64,000 nucleotides of DNA from Cynocephalus volans. Its lineage: Eukaryota > Chordata > Mammalia > Dermoptera > Cynocephalidae. Location of the stretch: NCBI RefSeq assembly GCF_027409185.1, contig NC_084462.1, positions 153,809,490 through 153,873,489 on the forward strand, given 5' to 3'. A program made the position numbers and the translations under genes. Within the stretch, counting starts at the first letter, position 1. The number at the start of each line of letters is the position of its first letter. Below the pieces are notes generated by a model that had not been told where the DNA came from, ran no database searches, and saw nothing but the letters and a program-made list of their open reading frames with translations. This document shows, one piece after another, positions 52,053-63,989 of this stretch.

Positions 52053-52255
52053 TTAGCAACCGCCCTTTTTATCTGCTGTGGGCGAACCCCGGCCACTGCG
52101 GCGTCCTCGACAGGAGCGAGGCTCTTCCAAATCGTCCTCATCAAAGCCGTGGAAAGTTGACGTGTCACTTTCTGACGTGGAACCGAATAAGTCCTCCGTG
52201 GTGCGTGCTGCAGCCGCTGCCTCCTTCTCCTTCCCGCCTTCTCCTCCCAAATGAG
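52053..52255 (-). CDS. DPF3: DPF3a-specific alternative terminal exon
   Basis: This segment gives two bases completing an Ala codon, 66 codons and a TAA stop at 52055-52053. The joined product reads GRS-AHLGGEGGKEKEAA and ends SPTADKKGGC, which I recognise as the tail of human DPF3a with one or two substitutions (from memory). The tail has an Ala run, a Ser/Thr-rich stretch (GSTSESDTST), an acidic cluster (DEDDLEEP) and a basic Arg/Gly segment (CRGRRSGRG). Using this exon removes the second half of PHD1 and all of PHD2, so four of the sixteen zinc ligands remain and the histone reader is lost. Reported work, as I recall, places a CK2 phosphosite (Ser348) in this tail; the equivalent Ser-Pro is present. 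The acceptor CATGTCAG has a poor pyrimidine tract, consistent with regulated use. The mRNA continues as 3'UTR to the left. Confidence 0.95.
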
Positions 52256-55140
52256 CTGACATGTATGATGAATATATCAGCACATGGGTTAAGCAACAGA
52301 CAGCATTATTCATATTCTCATTACATTGTTACAATGTTATTCATAATAGCAAGATAATAAACCATTTTCATATCAAAAGGGATTAACCAGGTACATCACC
52401 TGGTGACAGGGATCTGGGACAAAGCAAACATTTCCAGGGAAGAGGGTGGCCCCCTCCCAGAAAAGGCATCATCTCTACCATAATATGTGCGTCCACAGCT
52501 TCCGCCAGCAAAAGATTCAGCCGTGGTTTCTTCTCTTCTGCATGCACACACATGCATGCACGCTCACCCGGCCCCACCCCAGACAAAGATTTTCCTTGGT
52601 GGTTTTTAAGCCTGGTTGGTATTTCTTTGGTGTTTTTAGTTGGTGTTTCTCTGAACAATGTTTGTCCTTCACTTTGACAGTCAGCTTTACAAAGGTATTA
52701 CTGTCAGATAACCCATTCAAGGTGGTTAAGCCTCCATCCATTTCATTTTTATTTTTACCTGCTTCTAATCCCATTCTTTCAGAGCCCTTTCAATTCTGCC
52801 CTTACACCATGTAGTTCATTTGCACTGAAAGCGAAAGGAAGTTGGAAGGTTTGATAAGTGGTGACTAATAAGAGTCTCTCGTCTGCTTTAACCACTGGAG
52901 GAAATTTCTGTGATCTGTACCCACATACCTGTGTGCATGTGTACACGCCTATACACACACACACACTCATTCAGACACACAAACTCCAGCCACTAAACAC
53001 ACCCAGGTCTTGGTTACTCCAGAAAGTTCAGACTAGTCAAATCTAACTCAGAGCACTAAAAAGGTGAGAAATAGGGAATTTAAAAAAAAAAAAAGCCTAA
53101 TAAAATACAGTATCCTGAAATCTATTGAACTCAGGTTTAAACTTTTTCACATTCTGAACAGACCCAGGACTGCACCCACATAAGGTAGTGATGTCCCACT
53201 GATGACGCTAGAATGAGGACTCTCACTTTCTCCCTGGAAACAGAAGCAGTGGGGTTGACGGCAAGGGAAGGACAGCTCTTTCAAGCTCCACACTCTTCTC
53301 TGGAAGGACCCTAGGGAGGCCCCAGAGACGTATTCACCCACCTGCCTTAACAAGCACATCCCAGGGGCTAGTACTACCTGTTTATTCCCAAGGTATCAAC
53401 TATTTCAGGAACAGAGTCAGACCTTGACTAAATGATACCAGAATTAATCCTTGGCAAATGCAATGAGAATACCTAGGCTAGTATAAATGGCCCCCTGGTC
53501 ACATAGCAGACAGAACCTAGGAAAGGAAAGCTGAGTGAAGGCTATGCAAAGAGAGGCTTCGTGTAGAAAAAACAGCTTCCCACTTCTGATACCCATGGAT
53601 TAAATTCAAGCAGCCCATCTTTTGTAGGAAAGAAAGGGAGAAATTTATAGCAGTTTGCAGTGAGAATTCTGAAGCTTCCCTCTCTAACCCATCCAAACAT
53701 ACAGCAGTCCATAACGTTCTGCATAGAAAATCACTCCACCAAGTGTCCTTGCTTCTGGCAGTTGAGGTTTTGTCTAATTGTTTTACTTTTAAAAAACACT
53801 AAATTAAATTTCGTTTGTTTTATTTTCTTTTTAAGTATCTAAAAACCAGAGTTCACTGTCACAAGGGCCCTGTCTTCTAAGCACCAGTACAGTAAAAAGT
53901 TTAATGTTAGGTATCACGTTTGGACACTGATGAATTGACAGAATTGCACAAATGGGCCACCATTAGGGTCCTGGAGAGTTCAATGTTGAGAGTTGCATGC
54001 AGCAGAAACCACAGTCTTTTTTCCAATTTCTGACTTGCCATGCAAGTCAGTCTTGAGCCCCAAACAACCCTAACATCAAAATATCAGAGGGCTGAGCCTA
54101 AGGTCTGCAGACCAAGCACGGGAAAAATCTGAGGGGCTACGGTAGAGCCAAGTGGTCAGCTCACTCCTTCTCTTGGGACTGGGAGTGGAAAAGACACTGG
54201 ATAGAAAGAGATAAGGGAGAAATGACTCCTCACTGCTGGAACTAACTGCCCAATCGAACTGTGTTTCACCTACTAGTCAGTAGTTGAGACCAAAAATGAG
54301 GCTGAAATCCTCTCTCCTCCCTGCCTTGCACTTTGGTCTAAGTTGTGACATAAAACAATATAAAAAACAGGTAGTACCAACCAATCATGACCAGCCAAAA
54401 ATAATGGTTTGAAGTGAAAAACAAAACAACAGCTTGAACAAAACTTGAAGACCTGAACTCGTTTTAAGAATAAAGAAATAAGACCTAAAGTTTCTTTTTG
54501 TTATTTTAGCCTTTGGATAGGTCAGAAATGAAGAAACATATGCCAAGTCAACTCCAGATTAACCCTAGGAATGTCTGTCCTTTTGTCTCCTGGATCTATC
54601 AGGGTCTCTTTTGTTGGTCCACGGGAGAAAATGGAATGTGTGGGCGGGGGGGGTGTTTCTTCTGCTACCCAGGAACCCAGGGATCTGACATCCACAGATG
54701 TGGGCTTCAAGATGTGGCTGCTCTCCCAATATACATGTGTCCACACTCTTCAGGTGTGCCCCAGGTACTTCCACAGAACAAACATGTTTTTGTCACGTGC
54801 GCATTGCCCAATACACCAAAGCATGTTGCCTGTGTCTCTGGGTGTTTCACTGCGGTCCATCACAACACACACAAAGAAATAGCCATGTCACAGAAAGGCC
54901 GGACACAAGTCAAAAACTTCTCCCTGCCCTCTTCCCTGGACCCTAGGACATCACTTTTGGTTCTTAACACCCAAAGGAAAAAAAAATCAAAATGACCTGC
55001 AAACCCCTCTGCACCTGAAATCATGACCACCAAAACCTTTGCGCTCCACTGTCCAAAACCCCACCACAAGACAGCAGCAGAATGTGAGAGGAACAGTTCC
55101 TGGGCTACAGGCACACGATGCAGGAAGGGGCCACACTCAC

Positions 55141-55269
55141 CAGAGCGTCCACAGTCTGCACAGGACACCAGCTCTTCGGGCCGCCCACTCTTCTTGTTCA
55201 TGTTAGAGCCCCCCAAGCAGAAGTCACAGTAGTTATTGGGAATGACTGTACCATCCGGTCCTTTCTGGG
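55141..55269 (-). CDS. DPF3: DPF3 coding exon: N-terminal half of PHD finger 1 (shared by DPF3a and DPF3b)
   Basis: This 129-bp internal exon begins with the last two bases of a split codon and ends with one base of the next, giving 42 whole codons. The translation starts [20 protein letters not shown] and ends SCADCGRS, the entry into the double PHD module of the DPF family. It supplies the first four zinc ligands of PHD1 as two C-x2-C pairs (YCDFC and SCADC). The acceptor is a minus-strand CCCACAG just before 55269, and the donor is a consensus GTGAGT immediately after 55141. Longer open readings into the introns here are artefacts of reading through these sites. This donor is the fork between isoforms: it joins either 52255 or 16270, both of which need the same incoming phase. 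The preceding C2H2-finger exon was not found between here and 64000. Confidence 0.97.
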
Positions 55270-57959
55270 CTGTGGGAACATCAAATAAAATTCCAATTTT
55301 AGGCTGAGATGAGTTTCTACTGTCCCCTCTTCTCCTCCCACAGTGTGGTAGAATTTGCTCCAGAAAGAATATGCAATTTAGAATCTGAGGTTTTGTTACA
55401 ACCAAGTTGTTAAAGTGGGCTAGGTTTTCTTTTTGATCCTTCTCGGTTCAAAGGTACCAATGCCTTGCAAGTCATCCGGAGTTAAATTTTTACAATATAT
55501 CCCAGCACTTTGTTTTTATAGAAGTCACCTGGCTCCTCTGATTGCATCCCTGGATGACCAAACCACCCAGACAGACCACTGGACAAGTGAACTACTCTCA
55601 GCCCTGAACAACCAGCCATCATGGCCAGGTCCCAGACAACAGATGGCAACCATAAACAGTGGTGTGCCAAGAGGAAGACAAGTAGTCACTGCAGGGACCT
55701 TGCCCTCGGGAAAGATGTCCTTGTTTAGGAGATATTCATCCTGTCCCTGAAAAGGAAAACAAAGAAGCACCAATGTGTGGTCATTTCCAAGTAAGACACT
55801 GAAAAGGCTCTTGGGGACTTTGATGAACACCTTGGCAGGTACGCAGGTGTCCATTACTGTTCACCCTCATTTCTCTGAATTCCAGACTCATTGATAATGG
55901 TAAGCACCCAGGACAAGTTAATCTGCAGACCTCATCTACCTAGAATCAGACCTGGACATGGGTTTACCAGGCGCTTAGCTCAGCCTCATGCCAGAGAGGG
56001 TTAAATGGTGAGTTAGTGGGCAAGTCTTCTCACTCAAAACCTTCACAAGGAACTGAACAAACTGACTTCACAACCTACCTCTGCTGAGAGTCATTAAACA
56101 AAGACAAAGTAATATCTTGAGACATGACCCTGAGAACAAAACCTTGTGAGAATAGCACAGGACCTCAGGCACTGAAATCATTCTCAGTTTCTAGGGGCTG
56201 GCTGAAAAGCTTTGGACAGGTTCTTTGCACAGCGAGAAATGCTTCCATTTTCTTCTGTTTTTCTCTCCCTATTTATTGTGGACATTTCTTTGTTACATTC
56301 ACACTTTCTTGTTTGCAACTAAAAGGAAAAGTTTCTCTGTTTATGGGATCAGCCCTTACCACTGGGGTATCTCCCTCCTCCCCATACCCAGTGTCTGCTG
56401 CTATCTTTCACTATTCACTGACTTACATTAATCTGGGTCCCATAGGGTACAAATCTGTAAAAGGAAGCAGATATGTGGGCAGAAATACCATCCAGACAGT
56501 AAGTGATAAACAGATTCACCCACTTTAATATGATTCCCTCTGGCCTTGACTTCCTCCAAGCTTCTGCTTTGCCTCCAGGAACAGAAAACTTACCTGGGGA
56601 AGGCGGAAGACAAAAGCCGGCAGAATCACATTATAGAGGGTTAATCCGTTTATCAGTTGCTATTTGGATTGTTTAATCAGTTTCTCAGTCATTGATTTCC
56701 ATCTTCAGGGAGGCAGACAATTCTCTGCAGGAAAAGTGTTGGCTGTTTGGGGAGACAGGAGCTGGCGACCCCCCGTGGTCTGGCAAACGTGGGCTTTTCT
56801 TCATCAGTCACTGGATCTCGAAAACATCCACGTGGCATACAGAAGGGTTTTGCAAATAATCTCCAAAACTACTATATCTACAAAAATGTCACTCTGCCTA
56901 TAAAATGTCCATTGACCAAATCCAGAAGCTCCAGGGTCCCTTTCTTCCTTTTCCCTCAACTGCCATCTTTGCCCTTTCTTAGAACTCTCCTAAGAAAACC
57001 CAAGCACACCCACGAAGCAAACAAACCCAGGGTTTCCTCATCAACAGACAGATGGAAATCTATCAAGTGATAAACAGAAAGAAGAGATGGGATATATTCG
57101 ATTTAGGGGCCGAGTTTCATGATTAATTTGAACTACATATAAGATGTGGAGATGCCAATCACAACTTAGGCAGTTTCGTGCATGAAAGGCAATCAAAGAA
57201 TCCCATGTAAATCATTCCATAAAAACTCTCAGGGGGCCCAGTTTCCCCATCTGACTCTCTCCTATACTCTTAGGGACTTCCTATAACGTCTGACTTCCTC
57301 TCCATTCACAAAATCTTTAAGCAACCAAAGAATCTGATTCTCTCCAACACACTGTATCTCTTGTGATGTATAAGGATGGATAAGTAAAATACAGAGGATA
57401 AGAACTTCCAGATAATTCTTTAGAATATTCACCACCAACAGGCCATGGTTAGAACATTCTATTGAATCAGGAACTCCAATACTGCAAGAAATAAGAAAAC
57501 TTCAGAAATGATCTAGTAAAGCAAAGCAGATGTTGAGGGAGGAACTGATCTTATGTAAAAAGACCAAAGGAACAGAATTTATTCATCTGGAGAAGGGAAG
57601 TTTCCAATTAGACTGCATCAGAGCAGGGTCCCCACCTGTATTTGTGTTGGTTGTTGGCCATACAAAGTACCTGTTCAAGGGGGTGAAGGAGACTCTAAAA
57701 TCCCATTTGTAGGCCCTGGTGTGTGCAGTTATGACACGGCGGGCCAGTGCATTTCAGTCTAGCAGTGGCCCAGAATAGAAAGTGGTAGTGAACAGCTATG
57801 GTTTATTTTCAGAGAAATCCTTTTGGCTTCTTCATTTCCTACTTTCTTCTTACGACAATGAGTTCAAAGCATCTTGCCATCAGGAAAAAATGGCGTGGGA
57901 GGAACTAATAGCTTATGCACCTGGTTCTCTTATACATTCCGGTATTTAGGGTTGGTTTC

Positions 57960-58150
57960 TTAGTGAGGCTTCTCCCATGGAGCTCTCCAAATTCCCAGCC
58001 AGAAGTGACCACTCCTGCCTTGGGGAGGGCACTCTGTCTACATTCCTATCATGCCCCTTCTCTTGTTTATACCCTTATACACCTGCCTCATCTCCCTGTA
58101 TTCAATAACCCACTCCTTAAGGTCAGGGACCATATCTAACTCGTTGGAAC
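57960..58150 (+). repeat. L2-like fragment
   Basis: ctccttaaggtcagggacca then tatctaactcgttgg resembles the L2 tail; diverged. Confidence 0.5.
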
Positions 58151-58639
58151 ACCTACCTGCACTGCACACCAGAAATGGTTGCCAACAATTGGTGGGATGA
58201 TGACTCAGAAAGGGGTGGCAGAGTGTGAATAGGCGGCATGGTGATGTCCCTGGGACCTTCTCCTGGGGGACAGAGCACTATGTTTGTTTTCCCTGTGGCA
58301 CACTCTTCCATCCCTCTGCTATCATTCACTGCCTCTGGTTTATTTCCCCACTCCTCAGAGAGGAGAGCTGGTGTATGTCCAAATGGGTTGGTCAGTCGTC
58401 TGGCCTGGTCTCACAGCCAGCTCCCAGGGTATCAAGAGTGGGTAGCTCAGGGCCCTGGATGCTGGTAGAACAACACCGTACCCTCCTATGCTAGGTGAAA
58501 CATCATTCCATACACAAGCACACAAGAAAATACAAGGCTATGATTCATTGTCTCTTGACAAGGGGGTACCAGGTCCTATCCCCCCATTCAGCCTCCCTTT
58601 AGTTCAACTTTTTGTTGGGAAGAAAAAGAAGCGGACATT

Positions 58640-58800
58640 TATTATACTACAAAACGGTGGCAGATGCTATGCTAGATGCTTTACATATGTTATGCCATTG
58701 ATTCTTACAAAAACTTTATGAAGTTGGGATTATTTGACAAATGAGGTAACTGAAATCCAAAGAGATTAAGGTGCTGGCTCCAGACCCCAATTATGCCTTT
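58640..58800 (-). repeat. MIR SINE
   Basis: Antisense MIR: gatgctttacatatgttatg, gacaaatgaggtaactgaaa. Confidence 0.75.
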
Positions 58801-61604
58801 TTAGAGGCAGGATTCACCCCTGGTTTGTCTGTGTCCCCAAGATTCTGCCTCTAATCACACTTCTCTGCCTCCGGGGAAGTCCAGAGGCAAACAATTTCTG
58901 GCCGTGGCTTGCATATAAAATATTTTATAAATCTTTTTAGAGTCAACTTGACTCACTCAATATGTTGTTTACGAAGCCCAAAGTGATACTGGCCTGATAA
59001 AAGTGGAAATTCCCTTTGAACCTGAGTGTAGCGCCCCTACCACAGTAATCCATCCTGGGCGATCCTGTTTATTGTCATATACTCTGTGAAAACACTTCTC
59101 TGGAGAATTCCAGAGGCTCATGTAGGAATTTCTTTTTAAAATAAAGCTCACTCCATGGCTAGATTGGCCTCTGGCCTGACCCAGCCATGAGCAATTTCCT
59201 GGTACTGTCTATGAGATCATTATAAAAAGGATTTTACTATAAATAGGAAGTTTGCCCGGAGCTTGCAAGTGGGATTTAAATAGAGTCTCTGCTTTTGCAT
59301 ATGGGAAATTGAGTCCCGCTTTATAGAATAAGATGACGGCAGGGCAAAGACCCGAGAGGTGTCTCAATGGCAGTGCCCACGATGATGGATTTAGTTTTCT
59401 GTTGATTAATGTTCATGGGCTGAGATCATATAAGAGATACAAATAAGCTGCCGAGAAAATAAAGTGAGCCTTAAGCGTTTAAGAATTTACCTGGGGGAGA
59501 TAACTCTAAAAAGCTAAAAGGGAAATTAGGAACAAAGATCATGAAGAAATGCAGAAAAAAATAACAGATGGTGGGAGGGAGCATTCAAGTAAATCAAAGC
59601 AAGAAAAAGGAAAAGCCAAGCCTCAAACAGTCCCACCTCCACGCTCAGGAAGAGGAGAGCAGGGATTCTAGCAGGTATTAGTACATGCTACAGGATTTTT
59701 GAGTTAAATCAGGCCTTGAGTCTATGGCAAATTAGACCCCAAATCTTCCATAAAGCTACTACCCAGACACGGCTGTCTTTCCCCCTTTCAGTCTGATCAC
59801 TGCTGCATGTGCCTGCTAGTCACGAAAAGAATGAGTGGCAGAGACAGTCTGGCCACCAGCAACTGCTCCTCATCTGGGTTCTGCTGAGACCAAAGCTGCA
59901 TCCCAAGTGTCCTAGGGAAAGAGGAAGCAGGCCAGAAGTTTAAGTTCCTCCTCGGCACACGCACAGAAGCATGGTCTCACATCCTGAGCAAAGCTCAGAC
60001 CTCCTGCCAGGGCCTGGTGTGCAACAACACACGGCCATACTCAGTGTCCCCCAGCCCATCCTGGCCCCAGCCCCAGTTCAGCAGCTGTTTGGGGGTGGGG
60101 GGCCTGCTAGTTTGGGGAATACAGCCCTTGGGGATCTCGGGGGCAGTGAGCAGAGCCCTCCGGGAAGAGATGTGCCTCTCATCACCCCTCTCTCTTGTTC
60201 CCCACCACCCTCCACAGCTGACAGTTCCCGTGTCCCTCTGCAGGTCTGACATGTTTCCATAGCAACCAGAATCCTGGGCTCCAGCAGCCTCTGCTCTTGC
60301 CACCTGTTATTACTTCATCTCTCAAGTGTAAAGCATCCTAGCCCGGTGCCACTTGGCTGTGCAGAGCGCATCTTCAGAGGACAGAGGAAAGAAAAGGGGA
60401 GAGGAAAGGAGGGGAAGTGGAAAGGCAGCCCCAGGCTGGCCACACTGGCCTCATAGGACAGGCCGGGCTACAGGAGGAAGCTGCGGAGCAGGGAGGGTGA
60501 GGGGCAGGGTGTGCACCGACGTGCCTTCCCTTCCAAATCAGCCAGCAGGCCTCAGCTGGAGGCCACCGCCACATCCTGCCACCTTCTAGCCAGCCTTTAA
60601 TGAGGGACGGGAAGGGAGGGGAGGCAGGCATGGGCTGGGAAAAGAGGTGGGCGCCGGGTATGGAGCCGGCCAGGAGAGGGTTAAAAGTGGCCCAGGAAGA
60701 CTGTGGGAGGCTGGACCGAGGGCAAACAGCATCAAAGCCTGGATAAATGGCCTTAATTCTCATGCTCCCGATGCCCTGCTCCCTACGTGTTTACTCATAT
60801 AAATTATCCCCAAGGCCTGTCACCTTTCTTCATTGCTTCCCTTGAACTGATGAAAAAATAAACTCCACGCATCCCAGGAATAAAAGTGTTGGGATGTCAT
60901 TCAGGCTGGGCCTTCTTGGCCACCCAGTGGTGACTCAGGCCTCATTCCCGGGCTCCAGGAGGAAGACATCTGCTGCCTTCCTCCAGAAGGTAGAGGGGCA
61001 GGGGAACCAGGAGCCCACCAGGGAACGGACAGCAGGGCCTGCTCACCACACGCCATGAGGCTATCGCATCCTGCACAGCACAGAACCCGCTCTTCCCCAT
61101 GGGCCATGTTACCACCAGCACTGAGGATGCTGTGCATGTATGATAAGGGTTGGGGGGAAGGTAACACAGAATGATTCCAGGCACTGAGATTAGCTCGCCT
61201 GGAGAAGAGAAGGCCGAGGGCTGATTTAATAAAGCTTCAAGTTTATGGAGGGGGCTGATAAACCATCACACCCCATATCACCGAGGACAACATGAAACAA
61301 AATGAGCTGAAATGGCAGCACATACAACAGGACACTAGAAATGGAGGTGGTTAAACAGCCAAAGTCATGGTCAGAGGGGTGGCTTCTCGGAATAGGCCTG
61401 TGCACACAGGGAAGGGGGCCCTAGTCCCAGCTGTTTGGGTGCACTGCCTATGCAGAGGCAAGAGAATATGCCAGATGACACCTTAAGGTGCCTTTTAGGC
61501 CTATCCTTTGAGGATTCCAATAGGATGAAAGAAGAGACAGAAAAGCGAAGTTTTCCAGAGGAAGCTGAACTTCCATCGCTGTTTTCTATTTGTGTATGTG
61601 CCTC

Positions 61605-61710
61605 TTTCCCTATCAGCTGTGAGCTCCCTAAGGGCAGGGGCGGTGTCCTTCACCTCTGTATCCCTGGCACAGTGACGGATGCAGAGCTGACAATAAGTAC
61701 TTAATGAAGG
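61605..61710 (+). repeat. L2 LINE 3' end
   Basis: gagctccctaagggcagggg, ctctgtatccctggcacagt and aataagtacttaatgaagg form a typical L2 tail. Confidence 0.85.
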
Positions 61711-62137
61711 ATGGACAAATCTGCACAGAGGCAAAGGCAAATAAGAGTAGGGACTGAGCGGCTGCAAAGGCCCCTGAGTACAGAGTGACAATCCCAAGGC
61801 ATTGCAAGCACCAGTCCCTTCCATATCAGGAGACAGAAAGAGTGGGGAGTAGAAATAACTGGCCTATTGGAGAGAAGAAAGCCCACGGTCTGCTCTCCCA
61901 CAGGAATCCTCTCCCTTAGGCATTTCTTAGAAAGCCAGAACGGAAGGAATTAAGAATTCCCAGATTCAGTTGGCCCCAGCATCTCATTCAGCCTCTCACT
62001 GGGTCCAGCAGTAGCCAGTGAGAAAACAGGCCCTGCTTTATTATGTGTCTTGGTGGCTGTAAAATATTATAAAAATTTTTAAGTGTGGTGTCAGCCCTCC
62101 CACCCCTCCTATGCCTGTCTTCTTTTCCTTCATCATA

Positions 62138-62213
62138 CCCAGGGTCTTCGAAAAGTTCATGGAAAGATTCATATTATCTTATATTATCCACAATCTTTTG
62201 AAGTACCCTGAGA
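62138..62213. mobile_element. Palindromic mariner MITE, second copy
   Basis: The left end is agggtcttcgaaaagttcat and the right end, reverse-complemented, is tctcagggtacttcaaaaga, with TA next to both sides. The interior ggaaagattcatattatctt is nearly identical to the 44172 copy (ggaaagattcgtattatctt), so both belong to one family. Confidence 0.83.
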
Positions 62214-63249
62214 TATAAAACTCGCACCTTCAGATACAAACCTTGTGAATACTGACTCCTAAAAACTGGGCTGTAAAAGCGGAAAACACGTATCGGCTCA
62301 TGCTGATGTCTCCACCTTAAAGGACATATTTGGTTAGAGGTGCAATTTGCAATTTGCCAGAAGGTTGCAACAATCTGCCTGGAGTTTGCACACCATGTCA
62401 CCAGTTCTGGGGCTAGAAGGTTGCATGACCCACCAGTAATGTCCTTCGGTGCTCCAGCCTTGAGCAGGTAATGCTGTGCCTCACTGATGCTTCGGAAAAG
62501 TGAGAAAAAGGCCCAGCAAAGCACATGAATTTTCTCAGTGTGATTAGGGAAAGCACAACAAGGTATTTCAGTTTCCCCAGTGGAAGATCAGGGGGTCAGT
62601 TCTTGCCTTGGCAGAGCAACTCGTTATTGCCACCACATGAGCCAGCTGAGGGGTGCATGTTAACATGAAAGTGACTATATCAACACGGCTCTAAACAAAG
62701 TGCTGTCTCTCCCCTTAAAGAATTTCACAACATCTTGGTATGTTAGAGCTGGACAAGCTTCATTGATTGAAGTTGTCAGGATATGATTACTGTGGCGATT
62801 AGAATTCAGCAAGCCCCTTCCCATTCTGCCTATTCCTGCCCCTCTGCACCTGCCTAACCACCACCAGCACTGAACTCAGTCCACAAGTAGATCAGCATCT
62901 TCTATGTCCTTCACACTGAAAAACAGTATCTAAGAAAAGGAAAAGAATGTGCCTCTTGCTTCAGACCTGAGGATTAGGAACAAGTCAAGAGACCACAGAG
63001 CTGAGGGGCAGCACGGCCCAGGCCAGGACACCCCCAAAAGGCAAGCCAGGAAGTAGATGCTGGAAGCCAGAGACGTTTAACCCACGTGGGACGGAGCATT
63101 AAGGAAAGAACAAAAATCAAGCTTACCCCTTAGATTTAACAGTACAACCTGACTCCTGGCCAGTTACTGACTCAGAGCATCCAAAGGAAAAAAGAATTAA
63201 AAGGAAATAGAGTGACTGAACATCAGTCTTCGAAAGCTACATTTCTCTA

Positions 63250-63420
63250 AGGTAAAGGTTCACCTGGGAACTTGCTGAAAATGCAAATTCCAGGGCCATG
63301 CCTCACACCTACTGAATTGGAAACTCTGGGAGTGGGATCCAGCAGTCTGCATTTTAAAGAACCCTCCAGGTGATTCGGATGCAAGATCAAGCTTGAGAAC
63401 CATGGCTCTAATGTGACATG
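63250..63420. repeat. MER5A-like DNA transposon
   Basis: ttcacctgggaacttgctga, cctactgaattggaaactct and ccaggtgattcggatgcaag followed by ttgagaaccatggctc are MER5A motifs. Confidence 0.85.
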
Positions 63421-63429
63421 TGACAGTCA

Positions 63430-63645
63430 TATCACCTTATGCCACATACATTTTCTGTTAATGCTTTGCTTTGTATGAGTTAACTTATTTAATCTTCGTC
63501 ATCACCTATGAGATAGATACCATTGATGCTCTGATTTTACAGGGGTGATACTTGAGGCACCAGGAGCTAAGTGGCTTGTCTAAGGTAACATGTTAGTCAG
63601 TGGCTAACTCAGCTCTGACCCTAGGTAGTGTGGCCCTTAGCTGAC
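63430..63645 (-). repeat. MIR SINE
   Basis: Antisense MIR: tatttaatcttcgtcatcac, tgattttacaggggtgatac and ggtaacatgttagtcagtgg. Confidence 0.82.
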
Positions 63646-63749
63646 CCACCGGAGATACCACCCTACCATGAGCACCTATAGCCACGCACCTAAGGGAAGT
63701 CAATCAGAGAGGTCAGCAGGGCCTAAGCACGCAGGGCTTTACAGGTGAG

Positions 63750-63870
63750 GGCTCTCCAAATGTTACTGTGCAGATCACCTAGAGATCTCATTAAAATTCA
63801 GATTAGAATTCATACATCGGGTTAGGGCCTGAGATTCCAGATGTCTTATGAGCTCCCCACTGGTGGCCAG
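63750..63870. repeat. MER5-like fragment
   Basis: ctccaaatgttactgtgcag, atcacctagagatctcatta and gggcctgagattccagatgt. Confidence 0.7.
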
Positions 63871-63989
63871 GACACAGAGAGAGGGAGACAGACGTAGGGT
63901 ACATCTTGGAGGGAGAGCTGCTGTGGGCGGTGAAGGAAACAAAGAGCCAAGAGTGAATCCTAGGACTTTCTCTTCAGGCACAAACATTG

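Larger units (their letters stand above)
16271..55140 (-). other. DPF3: Large DPF3 intron (38.9 kb), containing the DPF3a terminal exon
   Basis: DPF3b splices across all of it, while DPF3a ends inside it at 52053. It holds MIR, L2, MLT1, MER5-like and L3/CR1 relics, two tRNA-Ile SINEs and one mariner MITE. 16281-19420, 42150-43300 and 49050-50950 look like ordinary unique intronic DNA with nothing I can name. Confidence 0.93.

Noticed and set aside
54860..55405. 181-residue minus-strand open frame
   Set aside because: It only reads through the real exon 55141-55269 into both introns; the true ends are set by the CACAG acceptor and GTGAGT donor.
55525..55854. 109-residue minus-strand open frame containing GQDEYLLNKDIFPEGK, preceded by an AG
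   Set aside because: It matches no part of DPF3 that I know, and there is no evidence of a donor in phase. Treated as chance intronic frame.
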